Notes under the pieces: generated by a model
Seen by the model: only the letters and a program-made list of their open reading frames with translations
The model's database searches: none
What the model was told of the DNA's origin: nothing
Position numbers and translations under genes: made by a program
Assembly (NCBI GenBank): GCA_017303475.1
Contig: JAFLBO010000001.1
Coordinates: 372,001 to 436,000, forward strand
DNA: 64,000 nt
Origin: Chitinophagales bacterium
GTDB taxonomy: Bacteria > Bacteroidota > Bacteroidia > Chitinophagales > Saprospiraceae
Direction of reading: 5' to 3'
Shown: in pieces, positions 7,104 through 17,875 of the stretch
How positions within the stretch are numbered: the stretch's first letter is position 1
Layout of the letters: every line of letters begins with the position of its first letter

Positions 7104-9983
7104 ATGGACCAATTCACCCCCGCTACTAATCCTCCCACCGCATTATTGAGTATTCCTGGAGATCCTATTCAGGTGCAAATGCACACTCTGTCTAATGGGT
7201 TGAAGTTGTTTTTCACGATCAACAAAAATGAACCAAGGGTTTACACTGAAATTGCTGTCAGGGTAGGCTCCAAGCATGACCCGGCTGATACCACCGGATT
7301 AGCCCATTATTTTGAGCACATGATGTTCAAGGGCACAGACCGTCTGGGTTCATTGAATTGGGAAGAGGAAAAGGCGTTGTTGGATGAAATTGAATCACTT
7401 TTTGAGCGCCACCGGGCAGAACAGGATCCGGAGCAAAAGAAAAGGCTTTATGCAGAAATTGATCGCCTGAGCAACGAGGCTGCTCAATTTGCAGCAGCTA
7501 ATGAATACGATAAGTTGGTGAGTGCCATGGGAGCTAAAGGAACCAACGCCTACACCTGGGTGGAGCAAACCGTTTATGTAAACGATATTCCGTCCAATGA
7601 ACTGGAACGCTGGTTTGCCCTGGAAAGTGAGCGGTTCAGACGTCCCATCCTCCGGCTCTTCCATACAGAGCTGGAAACAGTATTTGAAGAGTATAATATC
7701 AGTCAGGACAAAGATTTCCGTAAAACCCTGAAGGCCATGCAGGAAACCCTGACACCAACCCATCCATACGGCACACAAACCACTTTGGGTAGGGGAGAGG
7801 ACCTCAAAAATCCGTCTCAAACTAATATTTACAAGTTCTTCGACACCTATTATATCCCCAACAACATGGCTATTGTTATGGCCGGGGATTTTGATCCGGC
7901 ACATGCTATTCGGTTGGCAGAGCGCTATTTTGGGAAGTTTGAGGCCAAACCTTTGCCTAAGTTTACTTTTAAACCACAGCCTGAGTTGGGCGCCAGAACG
8001 CTCAGGGAAGTGTACGGACAGGAATCACCGTGGGTGGAAATTGGCTGGCGCCTGCCGGGAGCCAAATCCAAAGAAGCCTCGCTTTATTTACCACTGATTG
8101 CAGGGATTTTACACAACTACCAGGCTGGCTTGTTTGACCTGAACATTGTTCAAAAACAACAATTGCTTGAAGCTTATGCATACCCACGGGTGTATGAGGA
8201 CTTCTCTTCACTCCTGTTAATGGCCAAACCCAGGGAAGGGCAAGGCCTGGAAGATGTGGAAAAGATCCTGATGCGTGAAATAGATAATCTGAGAAACGGA
8301 GTGTTTGAAGACTGGCTGCTGGAAGCGGTTATTAAAGACATGAAGATTTCGGAAATCAGGGCCTTTGAGAAAAATCAGGGCCGTGCTAATACCATCACCA
8401 ATGCCTTTGTACTTGGTGTAGAATGGTCTGAGGTGGTGAAACGCTGGAAGAAACTGTCCAAGGTAACCAAAGAACAACTGGTTGACTTTGCCAAACACAC
8501 CTTCCGCGACAATAATTGCGCAGTAGTTTACAAGCATACCGGCGAAGACCAATCAGTAATGAAAGTGGAAAAGCCGCCTATTACCCCAATTGAAGTGAAC
8601 CGGGAAGGCGCTTCTTCTTTTGCTTCAGACTTTTTGCAGTGGGAAACGCCGGAGGTTGCACCCACTTTTGTGGATTTCAAAAAGGTTATCCAAACAAAAA
8701 AACTCTCCGCTGGAGTGTCGCTTAAAGTTGTTCAGGACAAGAAAAGCAAAATGTTCAGGCTCCATTATTGCTACGATATGGGCAAACTGAATGATCGGCG
8801 CCTGGCTATTCTTGCTGGTTACTTCCCATTTCTGGGCACCAGCAAATACAGCCCCACGGAAATTCAGCAGGCCATGTATCGATTAGGGGTAAGTTTTGGA
8901 GCGGAGTGCCGGGAAGAACATTTTTTCATTTCCCTTACAGGCTTGGAGGAATCCTTTGAACAGGCTGTAAAGTTGCTGGAACATATTCTGGAAGACGCAA
9001 AACCGAATCCTTCAGCCCTGGAGAATCTGGTAGCTGATATTCTGTTGCGCAGGGAAAACAACAAGAAAGACAAACGCACCATTTTGTCTAAAGGTCTGTT
9101 GAACTATGCAAAATATGGTCCGGAAAATCCTTTTACGGATAAACTGAGTGCAGAACAAATGCATGAGCTCCGTCCGGATGAACTTGTGGAAACACTGAAA
9201 GGATTGCGTCAATACAAGCACGAGGTATTCTATTTTGGTGCAAAATCCGGCGGAAAGATCAGATCGCTGCTTCAGGAAGTGCATCCATCTGAGAAGGCAG
9301 TACAACAAGCTGTTCAGGCTAAAAGATACCAGGAACTGGGCTCTAAAAAGGACAAGGTATACTTCGTGCACTTCCCATCTGTTCAGATAGAATTGTTGAT
9401 GCTGTCAAAGGGTACTCCAAAATTCAATCTGGAAGAATTCGTTTTGGGAGAATGGTACAATCAGTACTTTGGTTATGGATTGTCTAGCATTGTATTTCAG
9501 GAAATCAGGGAGTCCAAAGCACTTGCATATTCTGCTTATGTTCATGCAGGAAGTCCTACTAAAAAGAACAAAGCGCATTGGCTTCAAGCGTACGTTGGTA
9601 CACAGCCGGACAAATTGCGCGATGCAGTGGAGGCTTTTCAGGCCATTTTAGAGAACATGCCGGTTTCGTTGCCACAAATGGAACACGCCAGAAAAGGTGT
9701 GCTCAAACAAATTGCAGCCGGCCGAATCAACCAGGCAGAACTGTACTGGGCCTGGAGAGGAAGTCGTGACAGGGGTTACCTGAACAGGGATTTAAGGCAG
9801 GATATTTACCAGAACATTGAAAAGGCTTCTGCTAATGACCTGATCGAATTCCAGCAAAAACACGTCAAAGGACGCCATTACACCTGGCTCGTTTTGGGAG
9901 AAAGAGAACGAATAGACTTCACTTACCTGAAGAAAATGGGCAAGGTAACGGAGCTCAGTCTGGAAGATATTTTTGGTTATTGA
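7104..9983 (+). CDS. Long two-domain M16 (insulinase/pitrilysin-type) metallopeptidase
   Basis: A 959-residue protein. The inverted zinc motif HYFEH (68-72, HxxEH) lies in GLAHYFEHMMFKGTDRLGS, and an extra charged helical segment (about 88-140) separates it from TNAYTWVEQTVY. A second, catalytically empty M16 half follows, as in pitrilysin and insulysin. The second half includes the R/Y-type substrate-binding region (ESKALAYSAYV). No signal peptide is evident at MDQFTPATNP, so the enzyme is probably cytosolic, clearing peptides. Length fits single-chain M16 enzymes. Its last seven bases overlap the convergent nucleoside phosphorylase gene. Confidence 0.88.
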   Translation: MDQFTPATNPPTALLSIPGDPIQVQMHTLSNGLKLFFTINKNEPRVYTEIAVRVGSKHDPADTTGLAHYFEHMMFKGTDRLGSLNWEEEKALLDEIESLFERHRAEQDPEQKKRLYAEIDRLSNEAAQFAAANEYDKLVSAMGAKGTNAYTWVEQTVYVNDIPSNELERWFALESERFRRPILRLFHTELETVFEEYNISQDKDFRKTLKAMQETLTPTHPYGTQTTLGRGEDLKNPSQTNIYKFFDTYYIPNNMAIVMAGDFDPAHAIRLAERYFGKFEAKPLPKFTFKPQPELGARTLREVYGQESPWVEIGWRLPGAKSKEASLYLPLIAGILHNYQAGLFDLNIVQKQQLLEAYAYPRVYEDFSSLLLMAKPREGQGLEDVEKILMREIDNLRNGVFEDWLLEAVIKDMKISEIRAFEKNQGRANTITNAFVLGVEWSEVVKRWKKLSKVTKEQLVDFAKHTFRDNNCAVVYKHTGEDQSVMKVEKPPITPIEVNREGASSFASDFLQWETPEVAPTFVDFKKVIQTKKLSAGVSLKVVQDKKSKMFRLHYCYDMGKLNDRRLAILAGYFPFLGTSKYSPTEIQQAMYRLGVSFGAECREEHFFISLTGLEESFEQAVKLLEHILEDAKPNPSALENLVADILLRRENNKKDKRTILSKGLLNYAKYGPENPFTDKLSAEQMHELRPDELVETLKGLRQYKHEVFYFGAKSGGKIRSLLQEVHPSEKAVQQAVQAKRYQELGSKKDKVYFVHFPSVQIELLMLSKGTPKFNLEEFVLGEWYNQYFGYGLSSIVFQEIRESKALAYSAYVHAGSPTKKNKAHWLQAYVGTQPDKLRDAVEAFQAILENMPVSLPQMEHARKGVLKQIAAGRINQAELYWAWRGSRDRGYLNRDLRQDIYQNIEKASANDLIEFQQKHVKGRHYTWLVLGERERIDFTYLKKMGKVTELSLEDIFGY

Positions 9984-10840
9984 GTTAATCTTTCCAGGGC
10001 GGTCTCAATTAATTGACGGACACTTTTGCCAGGATCTGAGCTGAAGTGTCCGGTCGCTCTGTTTGCCAGAATAACACTCAGAGAAACTGCCTTATGACCC
10101 AAAATTGCCGACAAACCGTAGATGGCAGATGTTTCCATTTCCAGGTTTACAATTTGATTTCCCTTAAATGAAAAGGTTTGAAGCAGATCAAGGTAGTCCG
10201 GCGCCTTTACTTTGGCCCTCAGTTGACGCCCTTGCGGACCGTAAAAGCCAGGGTTAGTGGCCGTAATTCCCTGGTAGAAACCATTTTGGAAGCGCTGGAG
10301 TAATGCGGCGTCTGCAGAAGCATAATAAGGCGCCAGCGGAAATTCCCACCGTGGTTGACAATGCTCAGTCAATGCTGAAAGTATTGGATTTGCCTGTAAA
10401 TCTTCTCCCTGGTAAAATTGAAGCAGGCCATCCAGGCCAAAGGCGCCCGAGGAAGCTACCATTGCATCCACGGGAATCTCTTTTTGCAGACCACCAGAAG
10501 TGCCAATACGGATGAAAGTCAGTGGCTGAATGGTGGATTTGATTTGCCGGGTCGTTAAATCTATATTGAACAAGGCGTCAATTTCATTTAGCACAATGTC
10601 AATATTATCCGGGCCTATCCCAGTGCTGATTACCGATATCCTGGTTTTACCCAACCAGCCGGTATGGGTTTTGAACTCTCGTTTCTGAACCTTATGCTCT
10701 ATACGGTCAAAATACTGACTTACCTGTTCTACGCGGTCCTGATCTCCAACGGTAATAATCAGAGGGGCAATTTGCTCGGGCAACAGATGCAGATGATAAA
10801 TACTGCCATCCGGGTTTAGAATTAATTCGGAAGGTTTCAT
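9977..10840 (-). CDS. Nucleoside phosphorylase (uridine phosphorylase-like)
   Basis: A 287-residue cytosolic enzyme. TVGDQDRVEQVSQYFD near the start, an internal IGTSGGLQ phosphate/ribose segment and the late NLEMETSAIYGLSAILGH (the EMET ribose-binding motif) mark the PNP/UDP family, close to uridine phosphorylases. It splits nucleosides with phosphate into base and ribose-1-phosphate. The frame opens 12 codons further upstream, but the ATG at 10838-10840 (MKPSELILNPDG) is the better start because the upstream codons lie in a terminator hairpin. It overlaps the convergent M16 gene by seven bases. Confidence 0.85.
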   Translation of the reverse strand: MKPSELILNPDGSIYHLHLLPEQIAPLIITVGDQDRVEQVSQYFDRIEHKVQKREFKTHTGWLGKTRISVISTGIGPDNIDIVLNEIDALFNIDLTTRQIKSTIQPLTFIRIGTSGGLQKEIPVDAMVASSGAFGLDGLLQFYQGEDLQANPILSALTEHCQPRWEFPLAPYYASADAALLQRFQNGFYQGITATNPGFYGPQGRQLRAKVKAPDYLDLLQTFSFKGNQIVNLEMETSAIYGLSAILGHKAVSLSVILANRATGHFSSDPGKSVRQLIETALERLTQ

Positions 10841-10847
10841 GTTTAAA

Positions 10848-10885
10848 GAGAAACAGGGCTTCACGCTTTTTTGCATGAAGCCCTG
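10848..10885 (-). terminator. Rho-independent terminator after the SprB-like adhesin gene
   Basis: Perfect 10-bp stem: CAGGGCTTCA (10854-10863) with TGAAGCCCTG (10876-10885). On the minus strand it is followed by TTTCTCTTT. It lies 22 bases after the adhesin stop and separates that operon from the phosphorylase gene. Confidence 0.75.
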
Positions 10886-10907
10886 TGGTTGGTAGTTAAC
10901 CAGGTTT

Positions 10908-13900
10908 TTATTTCAAGAGGGTAACGTTCCCTTTATTTTCGAAGTATTCGCCATTGCCGCACCTCAATCTAACGTACCAGGCGAATGAATCGCCAACTGC
11001 GTCTCTTCCTTTGTAGGAACCGTCCCAACCTAATGTTCCTATGTCGTTGGTTTCAAAGACAATCTCGCCCCAACGATTCCAAACAATCAGACTTAGTTCT
11101 GTCATGCCATCTGCATGTACTTTGAAATAATCGTTTTTGTTGTCGTTGTTAGGCGTAAAGGCCTTAGGCACGAAAACAAAAGGATCAATGCAAGCATTGA
11201 AACGATAGTAAACCGTTACGGTATCTGTCGCCACACAACCGTCTTGTGTAGTTACAGTTACGGTATAAGTAGTGGTTTCCGTTGGTGTAGCTTCAGTTTG
11301 TTGGCCGTTAGGGTTACTTAAAGTGCCTGCAGGTGACCATTCATAGGTAACAATTACTCCGTTGCCTCCCGGAGTTGCTGTCAGAATGCTGGTCGGATTA
11401 TCTACTGAAACAGTATCAGGATTGGCTGTCGCTTCCACTGCTACATTCGTCACCTCCACAGTATACGACAAAGAAGTTGTACAGCCGTATTGGTTTGTCA
11501 CTACAACGGTGTAGGTGGTAGTGACCAATGGTGAAACAATTGGGTTGGCTGTATTGGGCAAATCTGGCGTCCAGTCGTAACTGAGGTTATGCCCGGGAAT
11601 CAGGTTAGATAGCAGTAATGTCGTTTCTTCCCCTGCGCAGATGTCATCGTCTGACGGAATAGCCTGAATCTCAGGCATTTGGATCTCAATTTTCATGGAA
11701 TCCATTGATGGGCATTCCACGTTAGCAGTGCGTACGTAATAAGTATTACCTGGTAAAACCTTAACGGATTTTGTAGTGGCAAAGATATTGGTGAACAGTT
11801 TGGAGTTCGACCATTCCAAGCCAACTTGTCCATGTGTTTGCGCAGTCACCACAATAGAATCCATGGTACATACAACTGTATCAGCCGGCAGGGTTACCGT
11901 GTCGGTTGTAATGATGGCTACATCCATCTGATACACCACAGAGCAAAGCCCTTTGTTTATTTCAACGGTATAGGTGGTTGCAGTTAGTGGCGTTACAACA
12001 GGATTGCCTGCCGTTGGATTCAGGGTTGGATCAGGGGGCACAGCTGTCCAGGCATAGGTAGCTGCTGTGTCCACGCCAACCGGATTGAGTTCCAGACTGG
12101 TAAACAAACAGATAGAATCTTGTGCCAGGATGAAATCCTGAATAATGTCAACTGTCACCGAATCAGTGGCGATAGCTACGCAGTGGTTGGAGTCAACAAC
12201 CGTTAAAGTAGCCAGGTAAACACCTTCCTCCAGGTATTTAATGCTTGGATTTTGGGTATTGGCTGAAGTAGGAATGCCGTTGGAAAACTCCCATCCCCAG
12301 GATAAAATAGCAGAGTGGCTGGCTAATCCGTTGAACTGAATTAAAGCTTCCAGTGAGCAGTCAATATAGCTGTGGGCAATGGCTGCAAACAAGGTGTCGT
12401 CCATCACCATAATCATGCTATCCCACGGCGCAACGCATTCAAACTGGATATCAGGCGTGAAGGTTACCATGTACATGCCCGCAGAATGGTATTCATGTAC
12501 TGGATTGGTTTCACTGCTTTTTGGGGTATCATCCCCAAAGTCCCAGATGCCTGACATGCCACTGTTGTTCGTGAAACTAACGGTTAGTCCATTGCAAAGA
12601 TCTGCCGCGATATGTCCATCCAATGAATCACTTGGATGGATGGTAACCTGGAAGCTAAGGGTGTCTGAACAAAACTCCCGTGTCACAACCACCGTTACCG
12701 TATGTACGCCGGCTGGTCCGGTCAATATTGGGTGTGCAATAGTATCGTTGCTGAGTACAGCCGGTGCTGTTACACTCCAATGGTAGTCCACATCTGCGTC
12801 AGCTGGAATTACAATCACTGAAAGAGGTAGTGAATCACCTTCGCAAATACTCAACGGCATTAAGGTATCGAGCTCAAGTTCAACCCCGAGGCCTATTACG
12901 CCTACTTTTTGAGTTAAGATGCAGGTATCCGGGGTAACAGCCGTAACCATGTAATAAGTCAGATCCGAGGTGGCTGGCACCCAAACCGGGTTTCCATTCA
13001 ACACCGTACTTCCTTGCATCCAGGTAATTACTGCCGGAATGCTGGTAGTAGCAAACAGCTTAACTGAATCTTCACAGGTTTCTATCAGGGTGTCTGTTAC
13101 AAACAATTGGAACAGGCTGTCTAATGGCGCAATGGTAATGCTGTCTACAGCCGTACAAGCGTTACCATCGGTGGTCACCAGTACATAAGTATTGGTGACA
13201 CTTGGACTTACCAATACATGAAGCGGATTTGGGTTGTATGTTACCGTTGGCGTCCAAACATAAGTGTAGGTAGAATCGCCTCCGAGTACATCAATTTCCA
13301 CCGGCAAATCATCACAATTAATACTGGTAGAATCCAGACTGAGTTCAATATTCGGGAAACCCGGCACATTGTAAATCAACACAGCTGTGTCTTTACAACC
13401 CACGCTGGAGGTAACAACCAATTGGACTGTAATGGTTTCATCTACAGGAAGCTGGAATACCACCTGATTTTGGTTCAGTATTACGGTATCAATACTTGGA
13501 CCGGTAACGGTCCATTCCAGTTCTACAATCTGATTGAAGGAGTCGTAAGAGAGGTTGGTGAATTGTACCACGCTCAGACTATCTCCACACACCAGAACAG
13601 AATCGCCGTCAATCACCGCATGAGGGTCAGATATTATGCCGATATCCGCTACGCCAGCACCGATACAGCCTATCGAGTCTACCACTGTTACCAAATATGC
13701 ACCGGGCGCCAATCCATCAATAGCAGCCTGATTGCCGATAACAGTGCTGTCTGCAGTCATCCAGGTGTACTGGTACTGTGGCGTACCATTTGAAGCGGTA
13801 GCCAATGCGCTACCAAAGCCTCCGGCGCAGAGAATATCTACATCGGTAACCAAAACCTGGATATTGCTATGGGCGCCCACAATGCCGGTAGCAGTACCGC

Positions 13901-15068
13901 TACAACCTGAAACTGGATCTGTAACCGTAACAGAAACCACGGTTCCCACTGCCAGGCCGTTCACCTGGGTAACATTGGAATCAGGTGGCAGAATATTCCA
14001 TTGGTAAATATAACCAGTTCCCAAAGGAGAAACCACTACAGTAGCTTGTGCATCGTTGATACCCACACAGGTTGCGCTTTTAACCACCAACTCTACATCC
14101 AGCATATTGGTGGCTGCAATAGATACATTAATTTCAGTTGAGCATTGATTGGCGTCTATTACCAGTACGGTGTATTGACCTGCAGCCAGGCCGGTCTGGG
14201 CATTGCCTTGTAACCCACCTGGATTCCAGGTATAGCTATATGGAGCAACACCTCCATTGGCAACTACTGTTGCGGAGCCGTTAGCATTTCCGCCACATGC
14301 CGGAGTAAGCCAGGTAATGCTGGCGGTAAGTATTGAGGGTATTTCCAATAAATCATCATCTACCGCAGTACAACCATTAGCAGAAGTTACAGTGCAGAAG
14401 TATTGACCAGCACCTACACCAGTGAGATGTTGAGTAGAAGCGCCATTGCTCCAGCTGTATACCAGTGGAGCCTGACCACCGCTGACCTGTGTATTTACCA
14501 CACCACTATTGGGTGCATTGCCACAAACAATATCTATAGCGGTAACGGTTACTTGCAAGTTTTCAGCCACCTGATATGATGCCGTGCCTGTACATTGATG
14601 CGAATCTGTTATGGTAACAGTATACAGTCCGGGTGCTGTTACAGAAACTGAAGCATTGGAAGATTGGTTAGGTCCGTCCCAGGCATATTGGTATGGCGCA
14701 AATCCTCCAAACACCCCGGCAGTGAGTGTGCCTGATGTACCGGCACAGTTGATATCACTGGCTGTAATGGCCGGCAAAATGGCATTGGGCTGATTCAACG
14801 TTACGGAGCCTGAAACCGTTTGTTGCGCTGCATCAGTGACCGTAACAGTATAGGTATCTGCTACCAATCCTGTTGCAGTGGCCAGGTTTTGGCCATTGCT
14901 CCATGAATAGGTATAGTTGCCCGCGCCACCCACCGCAACTGCAGTAATAGCGCCATCAGCTGCGCCAAAGCAAGAAGGCAACACAGTATTGAAACTGACC
15001 TGGATCTGGGCAGACAATAGTTGTGCCCAACATCCAAACAGAATGGCCGATAACAGGCTTTTTTTCAT
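10908..15068 (-). CDS. SprB-like surface adhesin with gliding-motility-type (type B) sorting domain
   Basis: A 1386-residue secreted protein with a signal peptide (to about QLLSAQ). From residue 22 to about 480 it has a series of SprB-type repeats, each with a CxG..G.A.....GG..PY.Y.WSNG pattern and a YTVTVTD strand. Ig/PKD-like domains follow, including a canonical PKD (WDFGDDTPKSSETNPVHEY). The last 90 residues (FVFVPKAFTPNNDNKNDYF to KGNVTLLK) form the gliding motility-associated C-terminal domain. In Flavobacterium johnsoniae this type B signal needs an SprF-like partner for T9SS export; an SprF-like gene lies in the same operon. Probably a cell-surface adhesin; gliding itself is not shown. 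Confidence 0.88.
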   Translation of the reverse strand: MKKSLLSAILFGCWAQLLSAQIQVSFNTVLPSCFGAADGAITAVAVGGAGNYTYSWSNGQNLATATGLVADTYTVTVTDAAQQTVSGSVTLNQPNAILPAITASDINCAGTSGTLTAGVFGGFAPYQYAWDGPNQSSNASVSVTAPGLYTVTITDSHQCTGTASYQVAENLQVTVTAIDIVCGNAPNSGVVNTQVSGGQAPLVYSWSNGASTQHLTGVGAGQYFCTVTSANGCTAVDDDLLEIPSILTASITWLTPACGGNANGSATVVANGGVAPYSYTWNPGGLQGNAQTGLAAGQYTVLVIDANQCSTEINVSIAATNMLDVELVVKSATCVGINDAQATVVVSPLGTGYIYQWNILPPDSNVTQVNGLAVGTVVSVTVTDPVSGCSGTATGIVGAHSNIQVLVTDVDILCAGGFGSALATASNGTPQYQYTWMTADSTVIGNQAAIDGLAPGAYLVTVVDSIGCIGAGVADIGIISDPHAVIDGDSVLVCGDSLSVVQFTNLSYDSFNQIVELEWTVTGPSIDTVILNQNQVVFQLPVDETITVQLVVTSSVGCKDTAVLIYNVPGFPNIELSLDSTSINCDDLPVEIDVLGGDSTYTYVWTPTVTYNPNPLHVLVSPSVTNTYVLVTTDGNACTAVDSITIAPLDSLFQLFVTDTLIETCEDSVKLFATTSIPAVITWMQGSTVLNGNPVWVPATSDLTYYMVTAVTPDTCILTQKVGVIGLGVELELDTLMPLSICEGDSLPLSVIVIPADADVDYHWSVTAPAVLSNDTIAHPILTGPAGVHTVTVVVTREFCSDTLSFQVTIHPSDSLDGHIAADLCNGLTVSFTNNSGMSGIWDFGDDTPKSSETNPVHEYHSAGMYMVTFTPDIQFECVAPWDSMIMVMDDTLFAAIAHSYIDCSLEALIQFNGLASHSAILSWGWEFSNGIPTSANTQNPSIKYLEEGVYLATLTVVDSNHCVAIATDSVTVDIIQDFILAQDSICLFTSLELNPVGVDTAATYAWTAVPPDPTLNPTAGNPVVTPLTATTYTVEINKGLCSVVYQMDVAIITTDTVTLPADTVVCTMDSIVVTAQTHGQVGLEWSNSKLFTNIFATTKSVKVLPGNTYYVRTANVECPSMDSMKIEIQMPEIQAIPSDDDICAGEETTLLLSNLIPGHNLSYDWTPDLPNTANPIVSPLVTTTYTVVVTNQYGCTTSLSYTVEVTNVAVEATANPDTVSVDNPTSILTATPGGNGVIVTYEWSPAGTLSNPNGQQTEATPTETTTYTVTVTTQDGCVATDTVTVYYRFNACIDPFVFVPKAFTPNNDNKNDYFKVHADGMTELSLIVWNRWGEIVFETNDIGTLGWDGSYKGRDAVGDSFAWYVRLRCGNGEYFENKGNVTLLK

Positions 15069-15124
15069 TTTTAGGTCCTATTTAAATGGTTTCAGGTAGT
15101 TTAAACGTGGGTTTTCAAGAATAG

Positions 15125-17797
15125 CTACATTTTACGCGGAGCCCCGCTTTTCGAGACTCGCGCACCAATGATTTGAACCTTTCTCGATCGGGCTGCATGA
15201 ACTTCGTATACCGATAATCGTCGATCTTTCGGATTGCCGTTTACTCCCATACGAACAGATTCTGTATCGCCGTTGGGCTCTCGAATAAATTTTAGCTGAC
15301 CGTTACCTACTACTTCACGGTAATCGCGGAATGCACCCGCGTCGAAAATCATAAAGTGGTTATACACGGAAGCTATCCGCCGGTTGGTCAGGTGGAAATT
15401 GTAACTGGGGTTGGAAAGGGGAGAGGCATAACCTTTCAATGTCAGGATAACAGTGTCACCTCGTTGAAGCATCTCATTCAAGATATCCGAAAAGGCAAAG
15501 AATGAATCCCAATTCATACGCACTTCCTGTTCAAAGAAATACTCCAGGGTGTCGAGCGCATTTTTCCGTGCCTCACCGGTGAGTACACTGCCAAATTTAT
15601 CCTTGTACTCATCCTTTTTACGGATGTAGCTAACAAATGTCTTCTGATAGTCAAGCAGGATAGTGTCCTGATCCGGTGGGTAGTCCTTTTTCGGAAAATC
15701 GTTATCGAAGTAAAGTGTCAGCGGCAGGTATTGCTCCAAAATGGAAGGCCTGTGCAGGTAAAGATCCACGTTAATAGTACCTCCATCCACATAATCCAGT
15801 GTGGAGATGACGATGGATGAATCCTGTTTGGACTTATGTGATACAAAACCGTCTTTCCCGGCCAAAACCCGGTAGGTATGACCATAGGTGAGAGGATAGG
15901 ATTTTGTGTTGGTTGTTTCAGGCAATAACTCCACTTTACCGTTTGGTTCGTTGGGCTCAAACACGCCCTTTGCATCGTATTTCCCCAAATCAAAGAATAC
16001 CATCTCTGGCCCCATCAGTGGCTCCTGAAGGTCTTCATCGTGCACTCTGGCAATCAAATTGATTCTAGGGAAAAGCATGAGGGTGTCCACAATTTCATGT
16101 GTCCACAATTCCCGGGGTGTTTTCATGAAAACCGTATCTGGAATGAATCCTGCTTTCTCACCGATGAGCATGTATTTGGCGTTTACTTTAACAGCAAAGC
16201 CATAAGAGCTGGTAGAGTCCATAGGGCTGCCAACTGCTACATATTTACCTTTGGCATCTTGTTCATACAAGGTGATGCGGGTCATTGGAAGTGATTTTCC
16301 CGTGATGCCATGTAGCGCAATTGCCCTGTAACGGGTTATGAAATCCACCGCATAGATATCATAACAGCAGCCTTCTTCAGAATAGTTGGCATTGCCAATA
16401 CGGTTGCTGCTGAAGAAGCCCCGGCGACTATCGTTTCCAATCACAAAATACACATCGTTAGCCGATCCATTGATGGGTGCGCCCATGTGCTCGGGTTTTT
16501 CCCATTTGCCGTTTTTGCCTGGCTTGGATTTATACACATCAAAACCGCCAAGTGTAGGAAGGCTATCCGTACTGAAAAACAAGGTGTTGGAGGCTGCATG
16601 GAAAAATGGGGTTACATCATTTCCACTGGTGTTTAAATCGGAAAGCGGCTGTGGAGCACCCAGGCTGTCGCCAAAAACTTTGCTGAACCAGATATCTTTA
16701 CCACCCTTGCCTCCTGGACGGTCGGATACAAAAAACAAGGTTTCGCTGGTTTCACCAACCAGGGTGCCAACACTCGGTTCTGTGGTAGAATAGCCAACCT
16801 TATTTACGGCTTTTAGTTTTTCAGCCGGTCCCCAGTTGCCATCTGCCATTTTCTTCCGTCGATACAAGTCGAAACGGATTTCAGCAGAGTCTTTGACATA
16901 GTTGCCGGCAGCAAAATAGGATATATTTCCTGTGCTGTTGACCGATAAATGAGCTGTATGTTGCAGCAGCAACTGATCGTTAAATACCGTTTCAGAAACC
17001 GTCATCGGATGGTCGGGCCCAACCAGGCCATCTGCACCATCCGCCTGAAGCAGTTTAATGGTATTCCTGCGTGGCTTGACTTTGTCATTTTTCAAATCAA
17101 ACCGGTATGCAGAGAAATACAGCTGGTTGTTCAAATAGGCTGCAACATATTCCGAATAAAGCTCCCGCGTATTGACGAAAGCAGTATCCAGCAGATAACA
17201 TGTGTCGTTTTTGACAATGTAAGGATTGTCTGTACCTGCGCCACGAGCCCAAAGGCATAATTCGTATCTGTCTTTAGCTAGTTTTTTAACGTGATCTGGT
17301 ACGGGTGGGTTTTGCGGGAGTGTTGCAATAGTTTCGAACAGATCGGCGGCATCCTCATATTTTCCTTTCCGGAAAAGCACTTCAGCCAGTCTCATTTTTG
17401 GAAAATAATCTGGCGCCGGGCTCAGACCATGGTCCACCAGTTTGCGGAATGCGGATTCAGCACTATCGAGGGAGGTAATTTCCATGGCGGACTCACCGTA
17501 ACCGGCCAGCGCCTCCACATGTAATGGCTCTGCTTTAAGTGCAAAGCCATAGTATTTCATGGCTGCGTAATAGTTCTTTTTACCAAATGATTCGTCGGCC
17601 TTTTTGAGCAGTTTGCTCAGAGAAGGCGCCCGCTCTGATTCATCCACCTCATTGATCCGGTCGCTGATCACGGTACGATACCACAAGGAATCGTTTTTGC
17701 TTTTTTGTTTCGTTGAATCGGCTGGTGTCTGGGCAGAAACCGAGACAGCGCCAAGGCAAAGAAACAGGCATATTAGCGACGAGGTGAAACGCATCAT
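15125..17797 (-). CDS. TPR - PD40 propeller - OmpA-like outer-membrane protein of T9SS surface operon
   Basis: About 890 residues from the start MMRFTSSLICLFLCLG. After the signal peptide come TPR-like helices (about 60-180, KKADESFGKKNYYAAMKYYG), then a WD40-like PD40 propeller with FFVSDRPGGKGGKDIW, FFSTD...GGFDVYKSK and FFSSNR strands, carboxypeptidase-regulatory-like beta domains, and a C-terminal OmpA-like region (YFDNDFPKKDYP, then LTLKGYASPLSNPSYNFHLTNRR). The last binds peptidoglycan in relatives. PorE-type proteins share this plan. The frame opens 19 codons further upstream, but the Met pair at 17792-17797 directly precedes the signal peptide. It lies between PorP/SprF and the adhesin, so it probably helps anchor the secretion machinery. 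Confidence 0.82.
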   Translation of the reverse strand: MMRFTSSLICLFLCLGAVSVSAQTPADSTKQKSKNDSLWYRTVISDRINEVDESERAPSLSKLLKKADESFGKKNYYAAMKYYGFALKAEPLHVEALAGYGESAMEITSLDSAESAFRKLVDHGLSPAPDYFPKMRLAEVLFRKGKYEDAADLFETIATLPQNPPVPDHVKKLAKDRYELCLWARGAGTDNPYIVKNDTCYLLDTAFVNTRELYSEYVAAYLNNQLYFSAYRFDLKNDKVKPRRNTIKLLQADGADGLVGPDHPMTVSETVFNDQLLLQHTAHLSVNSTGNISYFAAGNYVKDSAEIRFDLYRRKKMADGNWGPAEKLKAVNKVGYSTTEPSVGTLVGETSETLFFVSDRPGGKGGKDIWFSKVFGDSLGAPQPLSDLNTSGNDVTPFFHAASNTLFFSTDSLPTLGGFDVYKSKPGKNGKWEKPEHMGAPINGSANDVYFVIGNDSRRGFFSSNRIGNANYSEEGCCYDIYAVDFITRYRAIALHGITGKSLPMTRITLYEQDAKGKYVAVGSPMDSTSSYGFAVKVNAKYMLIGEKAGFIPDTVFMKTPRELWTHEIVDTLMLFPRINLIARVHDEDLQEPLMGPEMVFFDLGKYDAKGVFEPNEPNGKVELLPETTNTKSYPLTYGHTYRVLAGKDGFVSHKSKQDSSIVISTLDYVDGGTINVDLYLHRPSILEQYLPLTLYFDNDFPKKDYPPDQDTILLDYQKTFVSYIRKKDEYKDKFGSVLTGEARKNALDTLEYFFEQEVRMNWDSFFAFSDILNEMLQRGDTVILTLKGYASPLSNPSYNFHLTNRRIASVYNHFMIFDAGAFRDYREVVGNGQLKFIREPNGDTESVRMGVNGNPKDRRLSVYEVHAARSRKVQIIGARVSKSGAPRKM

Positions 17798-17875
17798 GTT
17801 GAAATTCTGAAAATTAAATGTTTCTGACATGCGAGGGTCGGTAACTATCAGCAAGCAATGGTCTGTCTATGGAGA

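Noticed and set aside
13218-13793. 191-codon open frame opposite the SprB-like adhesin
   Set aside because: Lies wholly within the adhesin coding sequence and has no domain features.
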